Positions 45,999 through 57,940 of a stretch of 64,000 nt of DNA are shown here, in pieces. Origin of the DNA: Nitrosomonas sp. HPC101 (GTDB lineage: Bacteria > Pseudomonadota > Gammaproteobacteria > Burkholderiales > Nitrosomonadaceae); contig NZ_QRCC01000002.1 of NCBI RefSeq assembly GCF_009833125.1, positions 1 through 64,000 of the forward strand, read 5' to 3'. The stretch's first letter is position 1; each line of letters opens with the position of its first letter. The notes under the pieces were generated by a model. That model had not been told where the DNA came from. It saw only the letters and a program-made list of their open reading frames with translations, and did no database searches. Made by a program: the position numbers and the translations under genes.

Positions 45999-47750
45999 AT
46001 GCGCACACTGATCACCTATATCATGGTTTTTCCCAGGCGCAGCGCGTTCGTGCTGATTGCGCTGCTGCTGGCCGGCGTTGCCGAAGCACTCAGTCTGACT
46101 GCATTGCTTCCCCTGTTGTCTATTGCGGTAGGCGAATCAGTTGACTCTAAAATGGATCGACTGGTTGTCAATATGCTGCATCAAATCGGGCTGGAACCTA
46201 CGCTGGAAACCATTTTGCTGTTTATCGTCGGCGGCATGTTTCTCAAGGGTGCCATTCTGCTGTTGACCAACCAGCAGGTGGGCCATACAGTCGCGCATGT
46301 TGCCACGGCGCTGCGGCTGGATCTGATCAAGGCGCTGCTTGCCAGCCGCTGGCAATACTATCTGCGTCAGCCCTCTGGTGCGCTGGCCAATTCAATCGCC
46401 ACCGAAGCCTACCGTGCTGCCAACGGTTTTGAGCACAGCGTCAATGTGCTGGCGCTGGCTATTGAGGCACTGGTGTACAGCATTGTAGCGCTGTTTATTT
46501 CCTGGGAAGCCACGCTGGCCTCGCTGGTTATCGGGGCTATCCTGTTCGGTGTACTGCACCGGCTGGTCAGAGCAACCAAACGCGCCGGTAACAAGCAGAC
46601 CCATTTGTTGCGTCATTTGCTGACCTATCTCTCCGATGTGCTCGGCTCGGTTAAATCCCTGAAAGCCATGGCGCGCGATAACGTCGCGGATGCCATACTG
46701 CGCGAGCAAACCCGGTTATTGGAAAAAGCCACCCGCAAGGAAGTCAGCAACCGGGCTGCCCTGCAGGCTCTGCAGGAACCGATTCTGGCTGCCCTGACCG
46801 CCAGCGGCCTCTATCTGGCGCTGGTAATCTGGAAACTGTCGCTGCCGGAAGTCATGGTCATGGTGTTTTTGTTGACCCGGATTCTGGGGTTGCTCAACAA
46901 AACGCAGCGCCGCTATCAGCAACTGGTGGCACAGGAAAGTGCTTACTGGGCCTTGCGTAATGCAGCCGAGGAAGCGCGCATGGAAGCCGAGAGATCAACC
47001 GGCACATTGATACCGACCCTGGAACAGGGTCTGAGCCTGCGACATGTTGTCTTCAGCTATGAGCGAAAAACCATTTTCAGTGATTTGAATATCGATATTC
47101 CGGTGCAATCGTTCACTGCCCTCATTGGCTCTTCAGGCGCAGGTAAAAGTACATTACTCGATTTGCTCTGCGGGCTGGCCGAGCCGGAATCCGGTGAAAT
47201 CCTGATTGATGGCGTACCTCTGCACAATATTGATCTGCGCCGCTGGCGGCACATGATTGGCTATGTTTCCCAGGATACAGTACTGCTGCATGACACCATC
47301 CTGAGCAATATCCTCATCGGCGATTCCACCATCAGTATCGAGGATGCGGAGCATGCGCTCAGACAGGCCGGCGCGTGGAATTTCGTCAGCGCACTCCCCG
47401 ATGGTATGCACACCGTTGTCGGAGAACGGGGGGGGATGTTGTCCGGCGGACAACGACAGCGCATCGCCATTGCCCGGGCGCTGGCACACCGACCTAAACT
47501 GTTATTGCTGGATGAACCTACCAGCGCATTGGATCCGGAAAGCGAGCGCATTATCTGCACTACACTGCAGAACCTGGCTAAGGAATTCACGATCATCGCG
47601 GTCTCCCACCAGCCAGCAGTCATCAACGCAGCAAGCCGCGTATTCATCGTTTCCAATGGCACCGCAAAACTGCTGTCGGATACCGCTGCCCGATCTGCAC
47701 AGATTGACAACGATTTGCCCGATGTTACGGATTTGAAAGCAGGGCGCTGA
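45999..47750 (+). CDS. ABC exporter, fused membrane and ATPase domains
   Basis: 583 residues: a six-span ABC transmembrane domain (about 1-310) and a C-terminal ATPase with Walker A GSSGAGKST (near 374), signature LSGGQRQRIAIARAL and Walker B LLLLDEPTSALDPES. It is a homodimeric type I exporter of the MsbA/lipid-or-polysaccharide group; the substrate cannot be named. It begins 18 bp after dapF and its last 26 bp overlap the end of cca on the other strand, a tail-to-tail arrangement. Confidence 0.92.
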   Translation: MRTLITYIMVFPRRSAFVLIALLLAGVAEALSLTALLPLLSIAVGESVDSKMDRLVVNMLHQIGLEPTLETILLFIVGGMFLKGAILLLTNQQVGHTVAHVATALRLDLIKALLASRWQYYLRQPSGALANSIATEAYRAANGFEHSVNVLALAIEALVYSIVALFISWEATLASLVIGAILFGVLHRLVRATKRAGNKQTHLLRHLLTYLSDVLGSVKSLKAMARDNVADAILREQTRLLEKATRKEVSNRAALQALQEPILAALTASGLYLALVIWKLSLPEVMVMVFLLTRILGLLNKTQRRYQQLVAQESAYWALRNAAEEARMEAERSTGTLIPTLEQGLSLRHVVFSYERKTIFSDLNIDIPVQSFTALIGSSGAGKSTLLDLLCGLAEPESGEILIDGVPLHNIDLRRWRHMIGYVSQDTVLLHDTILSNILIGDSTISIEDAEHALRQAGAWNFVSALPDGMHTVVGERGGMLSGGQRQRIAIARALAHRPKLLLLDEPTSALDPESERIICTTLQNLAKEFTIIAVSHQPAVINAASRVFIVSNGTAKLLSDTAARSAQIDNDLPDVTDLKAGR

Positions 47751-48963
47751 TTCGCTCGACCCGCGCAGCGTAGACCTGACGATTGATCCGCATAGGCAGA
47801 TCCGCCTCTCCGGCATGGGACTGATTGAGCTGCAGAGCAATGGCACCTGCATCCACACCAGCTGCAGCCTGTAGTGCGCTGCTCAAATGCGCCTTCTGGG
47901 GATAAGGTTTGTCTGCAAAACCCGGGCGCCCATGGAAATCACTGGCACAAGCCTGCAGAAAAGTCTTGAAACGGGCTTTCTTGCGATAAGCATCGATCGC
48001 CTGCAGCAGGTTGGCAATCGTAGCTGGGCGCAGCTCCAGTGCCCGGTGAACATCGCCATGAAAACGTGCCACCAGCAGCGCCAGGTCTCTGATATCCTTT
48101 GGCACCCGGATACGCTCACACAGGTTCATAACCAGTTCCACGCTGCGCGCTTCATGGCCAATATGACGCGGCCATTGATCAGGAGGGGTCGTGCCTTTCC
48201 CCAGATCATGCATCAACCCGGCAAAACGCACCTCAAGAGGATATTGTTGTGATGCTGCATAATCGATGACCATCATGACATGAATACCGGTATCGATTTC
48301 AGGATGCGCATGCGCAGGTTGTGGGACACCGAACAAAACATCTACTTCGGGCAAGATACGAGCGAGTGCACCACACTCCCGCAACACATGAAACATACGC
48401 GAGGGATGCTGTTCCATCAGTCCATGCGCTATTTCCTGCCAGACCCGCTCCGGCACCAGGGCATCGGTTTCTCCGCTGTGAACAATTTCCTTCATCAAGG
48501 CCATCGTTTCCGGAGCGACCTGAAAACCGAAACGAGCCGCAAACCGTGCGACCCGTAGTACTCTCACAGGATCTTCAACAAATGCCGGACCAATATGGCG
48601 CAGAATACCAGCCTGCAAATCGGCAATTCCGCCAAATGGATCAATCATGGTACCCGCCTCATTCCTGGCGATAGCATTGATTGTCAGATCACGCCGGGCC
48701 AGATCCTCCTGCAGTGTTACTTCTGGAGAGGCATAAACTGCAAATCCCCGGTACCCTCGGGCAATTTTCCGTTCAGTCCGCGCCAGCGCATACTGTTCGT
48801 GCGTTTCCGGATGTAGAAACACTGGAAAATCCTTGCCCACCGGACGGTATCCCAGCCGCACCATTTCCTCCGGAGTAGTGCCTACCACCACATAATCCTG
48901 ATCCTTGACAGGTAACCCCAGCAGCTCATCGCGTACCGCACCGCCCACCCGATATACTTTCAT
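47725..48963 (-). CDS. cca: Multifunctional CCA-adding tRNA nucleotidyltransferase with HD domain
   Basis: 412 residues from the ATG at 48963. The nucleotidyltransferase motif GGAVRDELLG is at about 7-16, with catalytic acids in VKDQDYVVVG. A head domain (LARRDLTINAIARN) follows, then an HD phosphohydrolase domain with RFAGLMHDLGKGT and HEARSVELV, as in the type 1 enzymes of beta- and gammaproteobacteria. It adds or repairs the 3' CCA of tRNAs. It precedes slt's stop by 7 bp, so slt and cca appear co-transcribed. Confidence 0.96.
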   Translation of the reverse strand: MKVYRVGGAVRDELLGLPVKDQDYVVVGTTPEEMVRLGYRPVGKDFPVFLHPETHEQYALARTERKIARGYRGFAVYASPEVTLQEDLARRDLTINAIARNEAGTMIDPFGGIADLQAGILRHIGPAFVEDPVRVLRVARFAARFGFQVAPETMALMKEIVHSGETDALVPERVWQEIAHGLMEQHPSRMFHVLRECGALARILPEVDVLFGVPQPAHAHPEIDTGIHVMMVIDYAASQQYPLEVRFAGLMHDLGKGTTPPDQWPRHIGHEARSVELVMNLCERIRVPKDIRDLALLVARFHGDVHRALELRPATIANLLQAIDAYRKKARFKTFLQACASDFHGRPGFADKPYPQKAHLSSALQAAAGVDAGAIALQLNQSHAGEADLPMRINRQVYAARVERISALLSNP

Positions 48964-48970
48964 CAAGCAA

Positions 48971-50893
48971 TCACCGTGCCGCTGCGACTGTCCCCAACCG
49001 TTGTTTCAGCGTTGGCCGGTTGAGTTGTTCAAAATTATTAGCGTAATACATTGAATTGCTCAATACCACTTTGACATAATCGCGCGTTTCATTGAATGGG
49101 ATAGTCTCGGCATAGATTGCGCCCTCCAGCGGCTGTGCGCCTCTCCAGCGTTTTGCCCGGCCCGGCCCGGCGTTGTAGGCAGCCGCAGCCAGCAGCGGCT
49201 GATCGTCCAGCTGATCCAGTACATGCTTCAGGTAATAGGTACCCAACTGAAGATTAGTATTGATATCCGTGATCAGGCTGTTATGAAAATTTTTGACACC
49301 CAGCTTGCCGGCTACCCATTTGGCAGTTGCCGGCATCAGCTGCATCAGTCCGGCTGCTCCGGCGCTGGACTTGATATCCGCGATAAAACGGCTTTCCTGT
49401 CGAATCAACCCATATACAAATGATTCATCCAGCTGCTGCTGTTGCACAACAGGACGCATCTGTTCACGATAGGGTGCCAGATAGCGCAAGTTGAAATCAT
49501 GATGAGTCACCGTTTTGATTGCAGTATTGATTGCACGGTCATAAATACCGTAACGCTGAGCCACTTTGGCAGCTGCCAGCAGTTGTGCATCGCTGAAATG
49601 CTGCACCGTCCAGATCCATTCGCGATTTGCCTCCACTCGCTGATTCAGCCGATACAATGCCATGGCCCGGCGAATACCCGGATTCTGTTCCATGAGCTGA
49701 ATTTCCTGAGCACTGACCTGGTATTCAATCGCCGGGACACTGAGCATCTCACCCAGTTCTTCTCTGGCCATCTGCCCATAAAAACTATGCTCATGGTTCA
49801 AAGGAATCAGCAAGGTATTGGCTTCCACATTCTTCTTGCCGACTTTCAGCGCACGCGCGTGCCAGTAACGCCAGACGTCCTCCTGCTGCATAGCGGCAGG
49901 CATTTGGCTGATGCTATGCAGCAGACGCTGCCAGTTACCTTCACGCAATGCTACCCGAGCCCGCCATGCCTGTTTCGTTTCGGACAACGGATAAGCATGC
50001 TTACTCCGCGTAGCCTCCATGAACCAGTTCATTGCACGTGAATCCTGTCGAATCGCCGCCCAGTAGGCAAGATTTCCCATAAAGTAGGATTGATCTGTCT
50101 CGGGAAACTGTCCACGGATTTTATGCCAGCGCGCAAATGCTTGGTTGGTTTCGCTACGCAGCAGACGTAACAGCGCGAACAACGCAATTTCCCGGTCTGC
50201 GCGTGATTTAAAAACGGTCTGCCGATCGAGAAAACGCCTGGCATCCCTGGTTGCAGCACTCAGTTTCTGCAGGTCAAGCGCCTGATGATGCGGCAGATAT
50301 TTGTTTACACTTTTGGCCACACCGGTATTGCCGGCTTCGAAGGCCAGCCTGATTCGGGTCCAGATATCCTCTACTCGGATAACATTGGTTCCGATCAGTG
50401 AATCGAATACAGCCACACAACTGACCGGCATATCACGCCCGGTAAACCAGAGTGAGCGCGCCTCTGCACCCGCTGCTTTATCTCCCCTGGCCAGCCGGTG
50501 TTGCAGTGCATAACATTGCAGACTCTCCTCCCGGTTGACCAACTTTGGATATTCCTCGGCAAACAGCGTCCATTGCCGACGTTTCCCGAGAATCTGCAGC
50601 CACTCTCCCCGCAATCTGTCGGCCACGAAACTACCGTCATAACGCGTCAGGAAAGCCCTGATTGTGCTGGCGTCTGTTGTTTCCAGCTCCATACGCAGCC
50701 TGAAATATTCTGCATAAGGAAACAGTACGTGCCGTTTCATACGTTCGGCATACTCGGCAACATGCGCCGCATTACCTGCCCGGAATGCCTCTCGTACTTT
50801 CAGGTAATCCTCATCTCCCCCTGCAACAAGCAACTGTACCCAGAACATCAGCAATAACCCGGCAAGAACTTTACTCATGACCTGTCCATCCAT
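48971..50893 (-). CDS. slt: Soluble lytic murein transglycosylase
   Basis: 640 residues, the length of Slt70-type enzymes. A signal peptide (VLAGLLLMFWVQLLVAG) targets the periplasm; the start may be the first ATG or the one five codons later (50878). A long alpha-helical superhelical domain (about 30-450) precedes the lysozyme-like catalytic domain (about 470-610), with Glu in LIRQESRFIADIKSSAGAAG and LMQLMPATAKWVAG. It cleaves glycan strands to form 1,6-anhydro ends. It lies upstream of cca. Confidence 0.95.
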   Translation of the reverse strand: MDGQVMSKVLAGLLLMFWVQLLVAGGDEDYLKVREAFRAGNAAHVAEYAERMKRHVLFPYAEYFRLRMELETTDASTIRAFLTRYDGSFVADRLRGEWLQILGKRRQWTLFAEEYPKLVNREESLQCYALQHRLARGDKAAGAEARSLWFTGRDMPVSCVAVFDSLIGTNVIRVEDIWTRIRLAFEAGNTGVAKSVNKYLPHHQALDLQKLSAATRDARRFLDRQTVFKSRADREIALFALLRLLRSETNQAFARWHKIRGQFPETDQSYFMGNLAYWAAIRQDSRAMNWFMEATRSKHAYPLSETKQAWRARVALREGNWQRLLHSISQMPAAMQQEDVWRYWHARALKVGKKNVEANTLLIPLNHEHSFYGQMAREELGEMLSVPAIEYQVSAQEIQLMEQNPGIRRAMALYRLNQRVEANREWIWTVQHFSDAQLLAAAKVAQRYGIYDRAINTAIKTVTHHDFNLRYLAPYREQMRPVVQQQQLDESFVYGLIRQESRFIADIKSSAGAAGLMQLMPATAKWVAGKLGVKNFHNSLITDINTNLQLGTYYLKHVLDQLDDQPLLAAAAYNAGPGRAKRWRGAQPLEGAIYAETIPFNETRDYVKVVLSNSMYYANNFEQLNRPTLKQRLGTVAAAR

Positions 50894-51069
50894 TCAAAAC
50901 CATGATCAAGATTAAATCCATCAGAGCAACCGGCCAGTCTATTTACAAACCGGCTGCAACCCATCCAGCCTACAGGGGAAACAACATATCCATATCACAA
51001 TAAGAAGGAGTATCGCTCATCTATTACTGTCAAAGTCCATCAATGTAACAATGTACAACATTCTTGTAA

Positions 51070-52413
51070 TCAGATAACGCCTTGTGCCAGCATTGCTTCC
51101 GCCACTTTCACAAATCCAGCTATATTGGCGCCATCTACATAATTAACCGTTCCATCACTCTTCTCACCGTACCCGATACAGGAACGGTGAATAGCACGCA
51201 TAATTTCGTGCAGGCGCATATCTACTTCGCCACTTGTCCAGGAAAGCCGCATGGCCTGCTGACTCATCTCCAGACCGGAAGTAGCCACACCTCCAGCATT
51301 ACTTGCCTTACCGGGTGCAAACAGTATTTTTGCATACTGGAACCGCTCTACCGCCCCCGCAGTACACGGCATGTTAGCCCCCTCAGCCACACAACTCACA
51401 CCATTCCTGATCAGTATTGCGGCGTCATTATCATTCAGTTCGTTCTGTGTGGCACAGGGCAAAGCAACATCCACCGGTACATTCCATGGTTTTTCACATG
51501 GAAGAAATTGCGCATCTATCCTTTCAGCATACTCATTGACACGCCCGTAAAAACGATTCTTGACTTCAGCCAGAATCGCCAGTTTTTCCGGAGTAAATCC
51601 AGCTTCATCCACTACCGTACCACTTGAATCCGAAACGGTGACCACTCTGGCACCCAGCGACATCGCTTTGTCAATGGCAAACTGCGCCACATTTCCAGAA
51701 CCAGAAACGGATACCCGCAAGTCTTTCAGCGAACGACCCGTATGATTCAGCATCTCTTCGGCAAAGTAGACCAGACCATACCCGGTCGCCTCCGGCCGCA
51801 ACAATGACCCGCCAAAACTCAATCCTTTGCCGGTAAACACACAATCCGACCGGTTAGTCAGTTTCTTGACCATGCCGGCCATATAACCGACTTCCCTGCC
51901 ACCCACGCCAATATCACCGGCGGGCACGTCTGTATCCGCCCCGACATGGCGAAACAATTCAGTTGCATACGCCTGGCAGAAGCGCATGATTTCTCCAGGA
52001 CTCTTGCCTTTAGGATCAAAATCAGCGCCCCCTTTCCCTCCGCCCATGGGCAGAGTCGTCAGGGCATTTTTGAAAGCCTGTTCAAACGCAAGAAATTTAA
52101 GGATGGAAAGATTGACTGACGGATGGAACCGAGTCCCGCCTTTATACGGGCCAATCGCCGAATTATGCTGGATCCGATACCCTCGATTGACTCTGACTTC
52201 CCCACGATCATCCACCCATGCCACCCGGAAAATAATAACCCGTTCCGGCTCGACCAGGCGATCCAGCAGACCTTGCTCAGAATAACGGGGACGATCAACA
52301 ATAAAAGGCCACAAACTTTCAATCACTTCAGCAACAGCCTGCAGAAATTCCGGTTGTCCCGGATTCCTTTCAGAAACATAATTCTTGAATTCCTCGATAC
52401 TGCTGTATTTCAT
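51070..52413 (-). CDS. gdhA: NADP-type glutamate dehydrogenase
   Basis: 447 residues, hexameric class I type. It aminates 2-oxoglutarate to glutamate and so assimilates ammonium, a central step in an ammonia oxidiser. The active-site block LPMGGGKGGADFDPKGKS and the dinucleotide-binding VSGSGNVAQF are present. The ATG at 52413 follows GGGGAGTGGAG. It is a single-gene unit; cofactor choice (NADPH) is inferred from similarity. Confidence 0.96.
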   Translation of the reverse strand: MKYSSIEEFKNYVSERNPGQPEFLQAVAEVIESLWPFIVDRPRYSEQGLLDRLVEPERVIIFRVAWVDDRGEVRVNRGYRIQHNSAIGPYKGGTRFHPSVNLSILKFLAFEQAFKNALTTLPMGGGKGGADFDPKGKSPGEIMRFCQAYATELFRHVGADTDVPAGDIGVGGREVGYMAGMVKKLTNRSDCVFTGKGLSFGGSLLRPEATGYGLVYFAEEMLNHTGRSLKDLRVSVSGSGNVAQFAIDKAMSLGARVVTVSDSSGTVVDEAGFTPEKLAILAEVKNRFYGRVNEYAERIDAQFLPCEKPWNVPVDVALPCATQNELNDNDAAILIRNGVSCVAEGANMPCTAGAVERFQYAKILFAPGKASNAGGVATSGLEMSQQAMRLSWTSGEVDMRLHEIMRAIHRSCIGYGEKSDGTVNYVDGANIAGFVKVAEAMLAQGVI

Positions 52414-52770
52414 TCTCCACTCCCCTCAGTAAATAATGTTCCGGATCACGCACAAAAACCGGCCGCTTTATTCCCATAACGCGCCGATAATCATCGCAAA
52501 ATTTCACTGATTCCGGGAAAGATTGCAAGCCATTTCTGAAATAATCCCGAGAGGGCAGGAATGCACTGCTACACAAGCAGGGTAATCAGCGTTCAACCTG
52601 GAAAACGCATATTGGGTGCGTTACCCAGGCATGCGCAATGCACCTTCTGACAAGGCGCAACGCAGCCAGATAGCACCCCAGGTGTGCAATCGGCACGTAG
52701 CGATCTCACGCATGAGCGAAAGCAGCAGGCTCACTATCCGTCATGGTTTTCAGAAACTGATAAGCGATGA
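52414..52770. other. Intergenic region between metH and gdhA
   Basis: It contains no recognisable gene. It should hold the end of the metH transcript and the gdhA promoter. Several short GC-rich inverted pieces around 52610-52690 (GTGCGTTACCC ... GGCGCAACGC) recall dispersed palindromic repeats, but no clean terminator or operator is visible. Confidence 0.35.
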
Positions 52771-55700
52771 TTAACCGCGGTTTCCAGGCTCATATGCCAG
52801 AGTAGGCGCCAGCCAACGCTCCGCCTTCTCCAGGGTCCACCCCTTGCGTCTTGCGTAATCTTCAACCTGATCCTTACCGATTTTGCCAACGGCGAAATAT
52901 TTGGATGCCGGATGAGAAATATAAAAACCGGAGACAGCCGCTGTTGGTACCATTGCAAAAGCTTCAGTCACGATGATGCCGCTGCGCTTTTCTGCTTCCA
53001 GCAGAGCAAATAACGGGCCTTTTTCTGTATGATCAGGGCACGCCGGATAACCTGGTGCCGGACGGATTCCCTGATATTGCTCGTCAATCAGCTGTTCATT
53101 GTCGAGACTCTCGTCTTTCACATACCCCCAGAATTCCCGCCGCACCCGCGCATGCATATGTTCTGCAAAGGCTTCCGCCAGGCGATCGGCCAATGCTTTC
53201 AGTATGATCGCACTATAATCATCGTTTTCTGCCTCAAATGCGCGCACCCGTTCATCGATACCGAAGCCGGAGCTTACTGCAAATAAACCGATGGTATCGG
53301 CAATACCGGTTTCCCGCGGTGCGATAAAATCAGCCAGTGCCAGATTCGGATGTCCTGCAGGCTTGGCAGTCTGCTGTCGTAAAGTGTGCCAAGTCATGAC
53401 CGTCTTGCTGCGGCTGCGATCAGCATAAATCTCGATATCATCCCCATTAACGGTATTGGCCGGAAACAGGCCGATAACCGCGTTGGCTGCAAGCCATTTC
53501 TGTTCGACGACCTTCCTGAGCATGTTCTGGGCATCACGAAACAGATTGCTGGCAGCTTCTCCGACAAGTTTATCCTGAAGAATTGCCGGATAACGTCCAT
53601 GCAGCTCCCATGCCTGAAAAAACGGTGTCCAGTCAATGTATGGAACCAGCGTTTCGAGTGGATAGTTATTGAGTGTCCGCAATCCCAGAAAATCTGGCTC
53701 CGGCGGGATATAACTATTCCAGTCGGTTTTAAAGGCGTTAGTCCGTGCTTCTTCGAAAGGCAGCAACTTGGAAGGCCCTTTCTTGTTCTTATGCTGCGCT
53801 CGGCTTTTTTCCTGTTCGGCTCTGACCTGCTGGATATAATCCTCACGTAAATCCTGCGACATCAGATTACTGCATACCCCAACCGCCCGGCTGGCATCAG
53901 GCACCCACACGGTGAAGCCACTGTAATGCGGTGCAATTTTAACTGCGGTGTGCATACGTGAAGTAGTTGCGCCACCGATCAGCAAAGGTATGGTGAATTG
54001 CTCGCGCTCCATTTCCCTAGCAACATGCGCCATCTCCTCCAGCGAGGGAGTGATCAGACCCGATAATCCGATCATATCCGCCTGCTCACGACGCGCTGTC
54101 TCCAGAATCTGCGCACTGGGGACCATGACTCCCAAATTGACCACTTCAAAGTTATTGCACTGCAGCACGACCGTAACGATATTCTTGCCGATGTCATGTA
54201 CGTCCCCCTTGACAGTGGCAATCACCAGCTTGCCCTTGGGCTTGCTGTCACCGGAAATCTTTTTTTCCGCCTCGATATACGGCAACAAATGGGCAACCGC
54301 CTGCTTCATCACACGCGCGGACTTGACCACCTGCGGCAAAAACATTTTTCCTGCACCAAACAGGTCGCCCACCACATTCATGCCATCCATGAGCGGACCT
54401 TCGATCACTTCGATCGGCTTGCCTCCCTGGCTGTCGATTTCCTGTCGGATCAGCTCTGTATCCTCGACGATATAGGTGGTGATACCCCTGACCAATGCAT
54501 GAATCAGGCGTTGTCGTATCGGCTCATCCCGCCAGGCAAGATCTTCAACCTGTTCCTTTTTCTGGCCCTTGAAATTTTCTGCAAACTCCACCAGACGTTC
54601 AGTTGCATCGGGTCGCCGATTGAGCAGAACATCTTCAACATGCTCCAGCAGATCAGATGGAATATCGGAGTACACACCCAACTGCCCGGCATTGACGATC
54701 CCCATGGTCATGCCGGCCTTGACCGCGTGGTACAGAAACGCAGTATGAATAGCTTCACGAATCGGTTCGTTCCCCCGGAACGAGAATGAAACGTTAGAGA
54801 CTCCGCCGCTGATCTTGGCGTAGGGCAGCGTTTGCCGGATAGCGCGTGTTGCTTCAATAAAATCGACGGCGTAATTACTGTGTTCCTCAATCCCGGTGGC
54901 AATGGCAAAAATATTGGGATCGAAAATGATATCTTCAGGTGGAAAATCGACCTTTTCGATCAAAGTATGGTAACTGCGCGTACAAATATCTACTTTGCGC
55001 TGCAGGGTATCGGCCTGCCCGGTTTCGTCGAACGCCATCACAATTACCGCTGCCCCATAACGGCGCGCCAATCGGGCGTGCTGCAAAAATTCCTCTTCTC
55101 CTTCTTTGAGACTGATGGAATTGATGATTGCCTTGCCCTGGATACATTTCAACCCGGCTTCAATCACTGACCATCTGCTGGAATCAACCATGATCGGCAG
55201 TTTGCTGATATCCGGTTCGGATGCAACCAGATTCAAAAAAGTCACCATCGCCTTTTGCGAATCTAGCATGCCTTCATCCATGTTGATATCGATGATCTGC
55301 GCACCGTTCTCCACCTGGTTGCGCGCAATCACCAGCCCTTCTGCATAATTTCCGCTAAGAACCAGACGGGCAAATGCCTTGGAACCGGTGACGTTGGTAC
55401 GCTCGCCCACGTTCACAAACAGAGAGTGCTCATCAATGCTGAGGGGTTCAAGCCCGGATAATCTCAGTTTTTTAGGAATATCCGGCAGTACACGTGGTGG
55501 AATGTCCCGTATTGCTTCTGCGATGGCAGCAATATGCTGCGGTGTCGTACCACAACACCCGCCCACAATATTGACGAATCCTGATTGTGCAAAATCCTTG
55601 ATCAGCCGCGCAGTATATTCCGGTGTTTCGTCATAACCGGTTTCCGCCAGCGGATTAGGCAAACCCGCATTGGGGTGGGCACTGGTATAAACCTCGGAAA

Positions 55701-56496
55701 CGTTCGACAGTTCCTGCACATAAGGACGCATCAGTTCCGCGCCCAGCGCACAGTTGATTCCCACTGAAAGCGGGCGTGCATGCCGCACTGAATTCCAGAA
55801 GGCTTCCGGTGTCTGTCCGGACAGATTACGCCCCGATGCATCCGTGATCGTGACCGATATCATTATCGGAAAACGCAATCCGTGTGTCTCGAAATACTGA
55901 TCAATGGCAAACAATGCCGCCTTGGCATTCAACGTATCAAAGATGGTTTCAACCAGCAGAATATCGGCCCCACCATCCACCAGTCCGCGTACCGATTCGG
56001 TATAGCTTTCCACCAGATCATCGAAAGTAATGGCACGAAAACCAGGATCATTGACATCCGGAGAGAGCGAAGCTGTTTTGGTAGTAGGACCGATCACCCC
56101 GGCAACAAAACGGGGCCGGCCGGGTTGTTGCGCTTCCATGGCTCGCGCTTCCTCACACGCCAGCCGTGCACCCGCCACGTTCAGCTCATACACCAGATCC
56201 TGCATGTGGTAATCCGCCATGGAAGGCGCATTTGAATTGAAGGTGTTGGTTTCGATAATGTCCGACCCGGCTTCAAGATAGGCACGATGAATGGCGCGAA
56301 TCACCTCCGGTTTAGTCAGACACAGCAGATCGTTATTACCCTTGAGATCATGCGGAAAATCGGCAAAACGTTCTCCTCTATAATCCGATTCAGTCAGCTT
56401 GTAGCTCTGGATCATCGTGCCCATGGCACCGTCGAGCAGCAGAATACGCCCAGCCAGCAACTGTTTCAGCAAATCAGCACGTTCATGCATTGTCAT
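52771..56496 (-). CDS. metH: Cobalamin-dependent methionine synthase
   Basis: 1241 residues with all four modules. Homocysteine-binding domain (about 5-330) has zinc ligands Cys249, Cys313 and Cys314. A pterin-binding domain (about 365-630) contains [15 protein letters not shown]. The B12 domain has [11 protein letters not shown], whose His is the lower cobalt ligand. The activation domain (about 920-1235) includes [15 protein letters not shown]. It remethylates homocysteine with methyltetrahydrofolate. It lies 52 bp downstream of gltX; no cobalamin riboswitch is in that short space. Confidence 0.98.
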   Translation of the reverse strand: MTMHERADLLKQLLAGRILLLDGAMGTMIQSYKLTESDYRGERFADFPHDLKGNNDLLCLTKPEVIRAIHRAYLEAGSDIIETNTFNSNAPSMADYHMQDLVYELNVAGARLACEEARAMEAQQPGRPRFVAGVIGPTTKTASLSPDVNDPGFRAITFDDLVESYTESVRGLVDGGADILLVETIFDTLNAKAALFAIDQYFETHGLRFPIMISVTITDASGRNLSGQTPEAFWNSVRHARPLSVGINCALGAELMRPYVQELSNVSEVYTSAHPNAGLPNPLAETGYDETPEYTARLIKDFAQSGFVNIVGGCCGTTPQHIAAIAEAIRDIPPRVLPDIPKKLRLSGLEPLSIDEHSLFVNVGERTNVTGSKAFARLVLSGNYAEGLVIARNQVENGAQIIDINMDEGMLDSQKAMVTFLNLVASEPDISKLPIMVDSSRWSVIEAGLKCIQGKAIINSISLKEGEEEFLQHARLARRYGAAVIVMAFDETGQADTLQRKVDICTRSYHTLIEKVDFPPEDIIFDPNIFAIATGIEEHSNYAVDFIEATRAIRQTLPYAKISGGVSNVSFSFRGNEPIREAIHTAFLYHAVKAGMTMGIVNAGQLGVYSDIPSDLLEHVEDVLLNRRPDATERLVEFAENFKGQKKEQVEDLAWRDEPIRQRLIHALVRGITTYIVEDTELIRQEIDSQGGKPIEVIEGPLMDGMNVVGDLFGAGKMFLPQVVKSARVMKQAVAHLLPYIEAEKKISGDSKPKGKLVIATVKGDVHDIGKNIVTVVLQCNNFEVVNLGVMVPSAQILETARREQADMIGLSGLITPSLEEMAHVAREMEREQFTIPLLIGGATTSRMHTAVKIAPHYSGFTVWVPDASRAVGVCSNLMSQDLREDYIQQVRAEQEKSRAQHKNKKGPSKLLPFEEARTNAFKTDWNSYIPPEPDFLGLRTLNNYPLETLVPYIDWTPFFQAWELHGRYPAILQDKLVGEAASNLFRDAQNMLRKVVEQKWLAANAVIGLFPANTVNGDDIEIYADRSRSKTVMTWHTLRQQTAKPAGHPNLALADFIAPRETGIADTIGLFAVSSGFGIDERVRAFEAENDDYSAIILKALADRLAEAFAEHMHARVRREFWGYVKDESLDNEQLIDEQYQGIRPAPGYPACPDHTEKGPLFALLEAEKRSGIIVTEAFAMVPTAAVSGFYISHPASKYFAVGKIGKDQVEDYARRKGWTLEKAERWLAPTLAYEPGNRG

Positions 56497-56548
56497 AACA
56501 AGTCTTTGAACAAAAATTTTCGATCAACAAAAACAAAATACAGCACCC

Positions 56549-57940
56549 TCACTGCGGGAAAGTATTCAGCTGGTCACGCAAACGACGCAGCGTTTCTTCC
56601 TTACCAATCAACTCCAGCACCGCGTCGATCGCCGGTGTATGTGCCGCACCCGTGACCATGACACGCAGCGGCATCGCCAGATTGGGAAACTTCAGCTTAT
56701 GGAAAGAAACTGTCTGCTTGATCTCTTGATGAATCGTTTGCCGCTTCCATTCGATCTGCGCCAAACGATCAATCAGGTACGCCAGCACCGGGCGAATCTC
56801 GGCAGTGAAATATTGTGTTCTGAGCGCCTCAGGGGCTTCGATAGCTTGAAAAAAATAAGCGGACGCGTCGGCCAGCTCCTCTACGGTGTTGACACGCTCC
56901 TTAAGCAAATTCACGATCCGAAGCAGATTTTCCTCTCCCGGCAGGCTGTATTTTCTTTCCAGCAAAAAGGGGGTGACCAGCTCCGCCAGCTGGATATCAT
57001 TGGCAACTTTCAGGTAATGCTGGTTCAGCCAGGTCAGTTTCTCCGGATTAAATTTTGCCGGTGAACGGTTAATCGCAGCCAGATCAAACCATTCAACCAA
57101 TTGTTCCTGGCTAAAGATTTCCTCATCCCCGTGTGACCATCCGAGCCGCGCCAGATAATTGATCAGCGCCTCCGGCAGATAGCCCTGATCGCGGTAATGC
57201 ATCACGGATACCGCACCGTGCCGCTTGGATAAACGCTCGCCATCTGCACCCAGAATCATAGGCACATGCGCATATTGTGGAATGGTTACACCCAACGCCT
57301 TGAGGATATTGATCTGGCGCGGAGTATTATTGACATGATCATCTCCGCGGATGACATGCGTGATGCCCATATCGAGATCATCCAGCACCACACCAAAATT
57401 ATAGGTAGGCGTTCCGTCACTTCTCAACAATACCAGATCATCCAGCTCGTGATTGGCGACGCTGATTTTACCTTTCACCAGATCATCAAACACTGCATAC
57501 CCTTCCCGCGGAGTTTTAAATCGCACCACTGGCGTGACACCTGCTGGCGGGGTCTGCCTGCTATCGCGCCAGCGGCCGTCATAACGCGGCTTCAACCCGG
57601 CCAGACGCTGCTGTTCGCGTAACGTATCCAGTTCTTCCTTGCTGGCATAGCAGCGATAGGCAAGGCCCTGACTAAGTAATCGCTCAGCAACTTCCTGATA
57701 GCGGCTCAACCGCTGCATCTGGTAATACGGCCCTTCATCATAATCCAGTCCCAGCCAGGCCATTCCATCGAGAATTGCCTGAACGGACTGTTGGGTCGAG
57801 CGTTCAAGGTCGGTATCCTCGATCCTCAGAACAAATTTTCCACCGTGCTTCCGGGCAAACGCCCAGGAAAAAAGGGCCGTACGCGCACCGCCGATATGCA
57901 GATAACCGGTAGGACTTGGAGCAAAACGTGTTTTTACCAT
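56549..57940 (-). CDS. gltX: Glutamyl-tRNA synthetase
   Basis: 463 residues, class I synthetase. The HIGH motif reads HIGG at residues 15-18 within [17 protein letters not shown], and the KMSKS equivalent is LSKRH near 236-240. The C-terminal anticodon-binding domain is complete. It charges tRNA(Glu). It lies just upstream of metH and may be co-transcribed with it. Confidence 0.97.
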   Translation of the reverse strand: MVKTRFAPSPTGYLHIGGARTALFSWAFARKHGGKFVLRIEDTDLERSTQQSVQAILDGMAWLGLDYDEGPYYQMQRLSRYQEVAERLLSQGLAYRCYASKEELDTLREQQRLAGLKPRYDGRWRDSRQTPPAGVTPVVRFKTPREGYAVFDDLVKGKISVANHELDDLVLLRSDGTPTYNFGVVLDDLDMGITHVIRGDDHVNNTPRQINILKALGVTIPQYAHVPMILGADGERLSKRHGAVSVMHYRDQGYLPEALINYLARLGWSHGDEEIFSQEQLVEWFDLAAINRSPAKFNPEKLTWLNQHYLKVANDIQLAELVTPFLLERKYSLPGEENLLRIVNLLKERVNTVEELADASAYFFQAIEAPEALRTQYFTAEIRPVLAYLIDRLAQIEWKRQTIHQEIKQTVSFHKLKFPNLAMPLRVMVTGAAHTPAIDAVLELIGKEETLRRLRDQLNTFPQ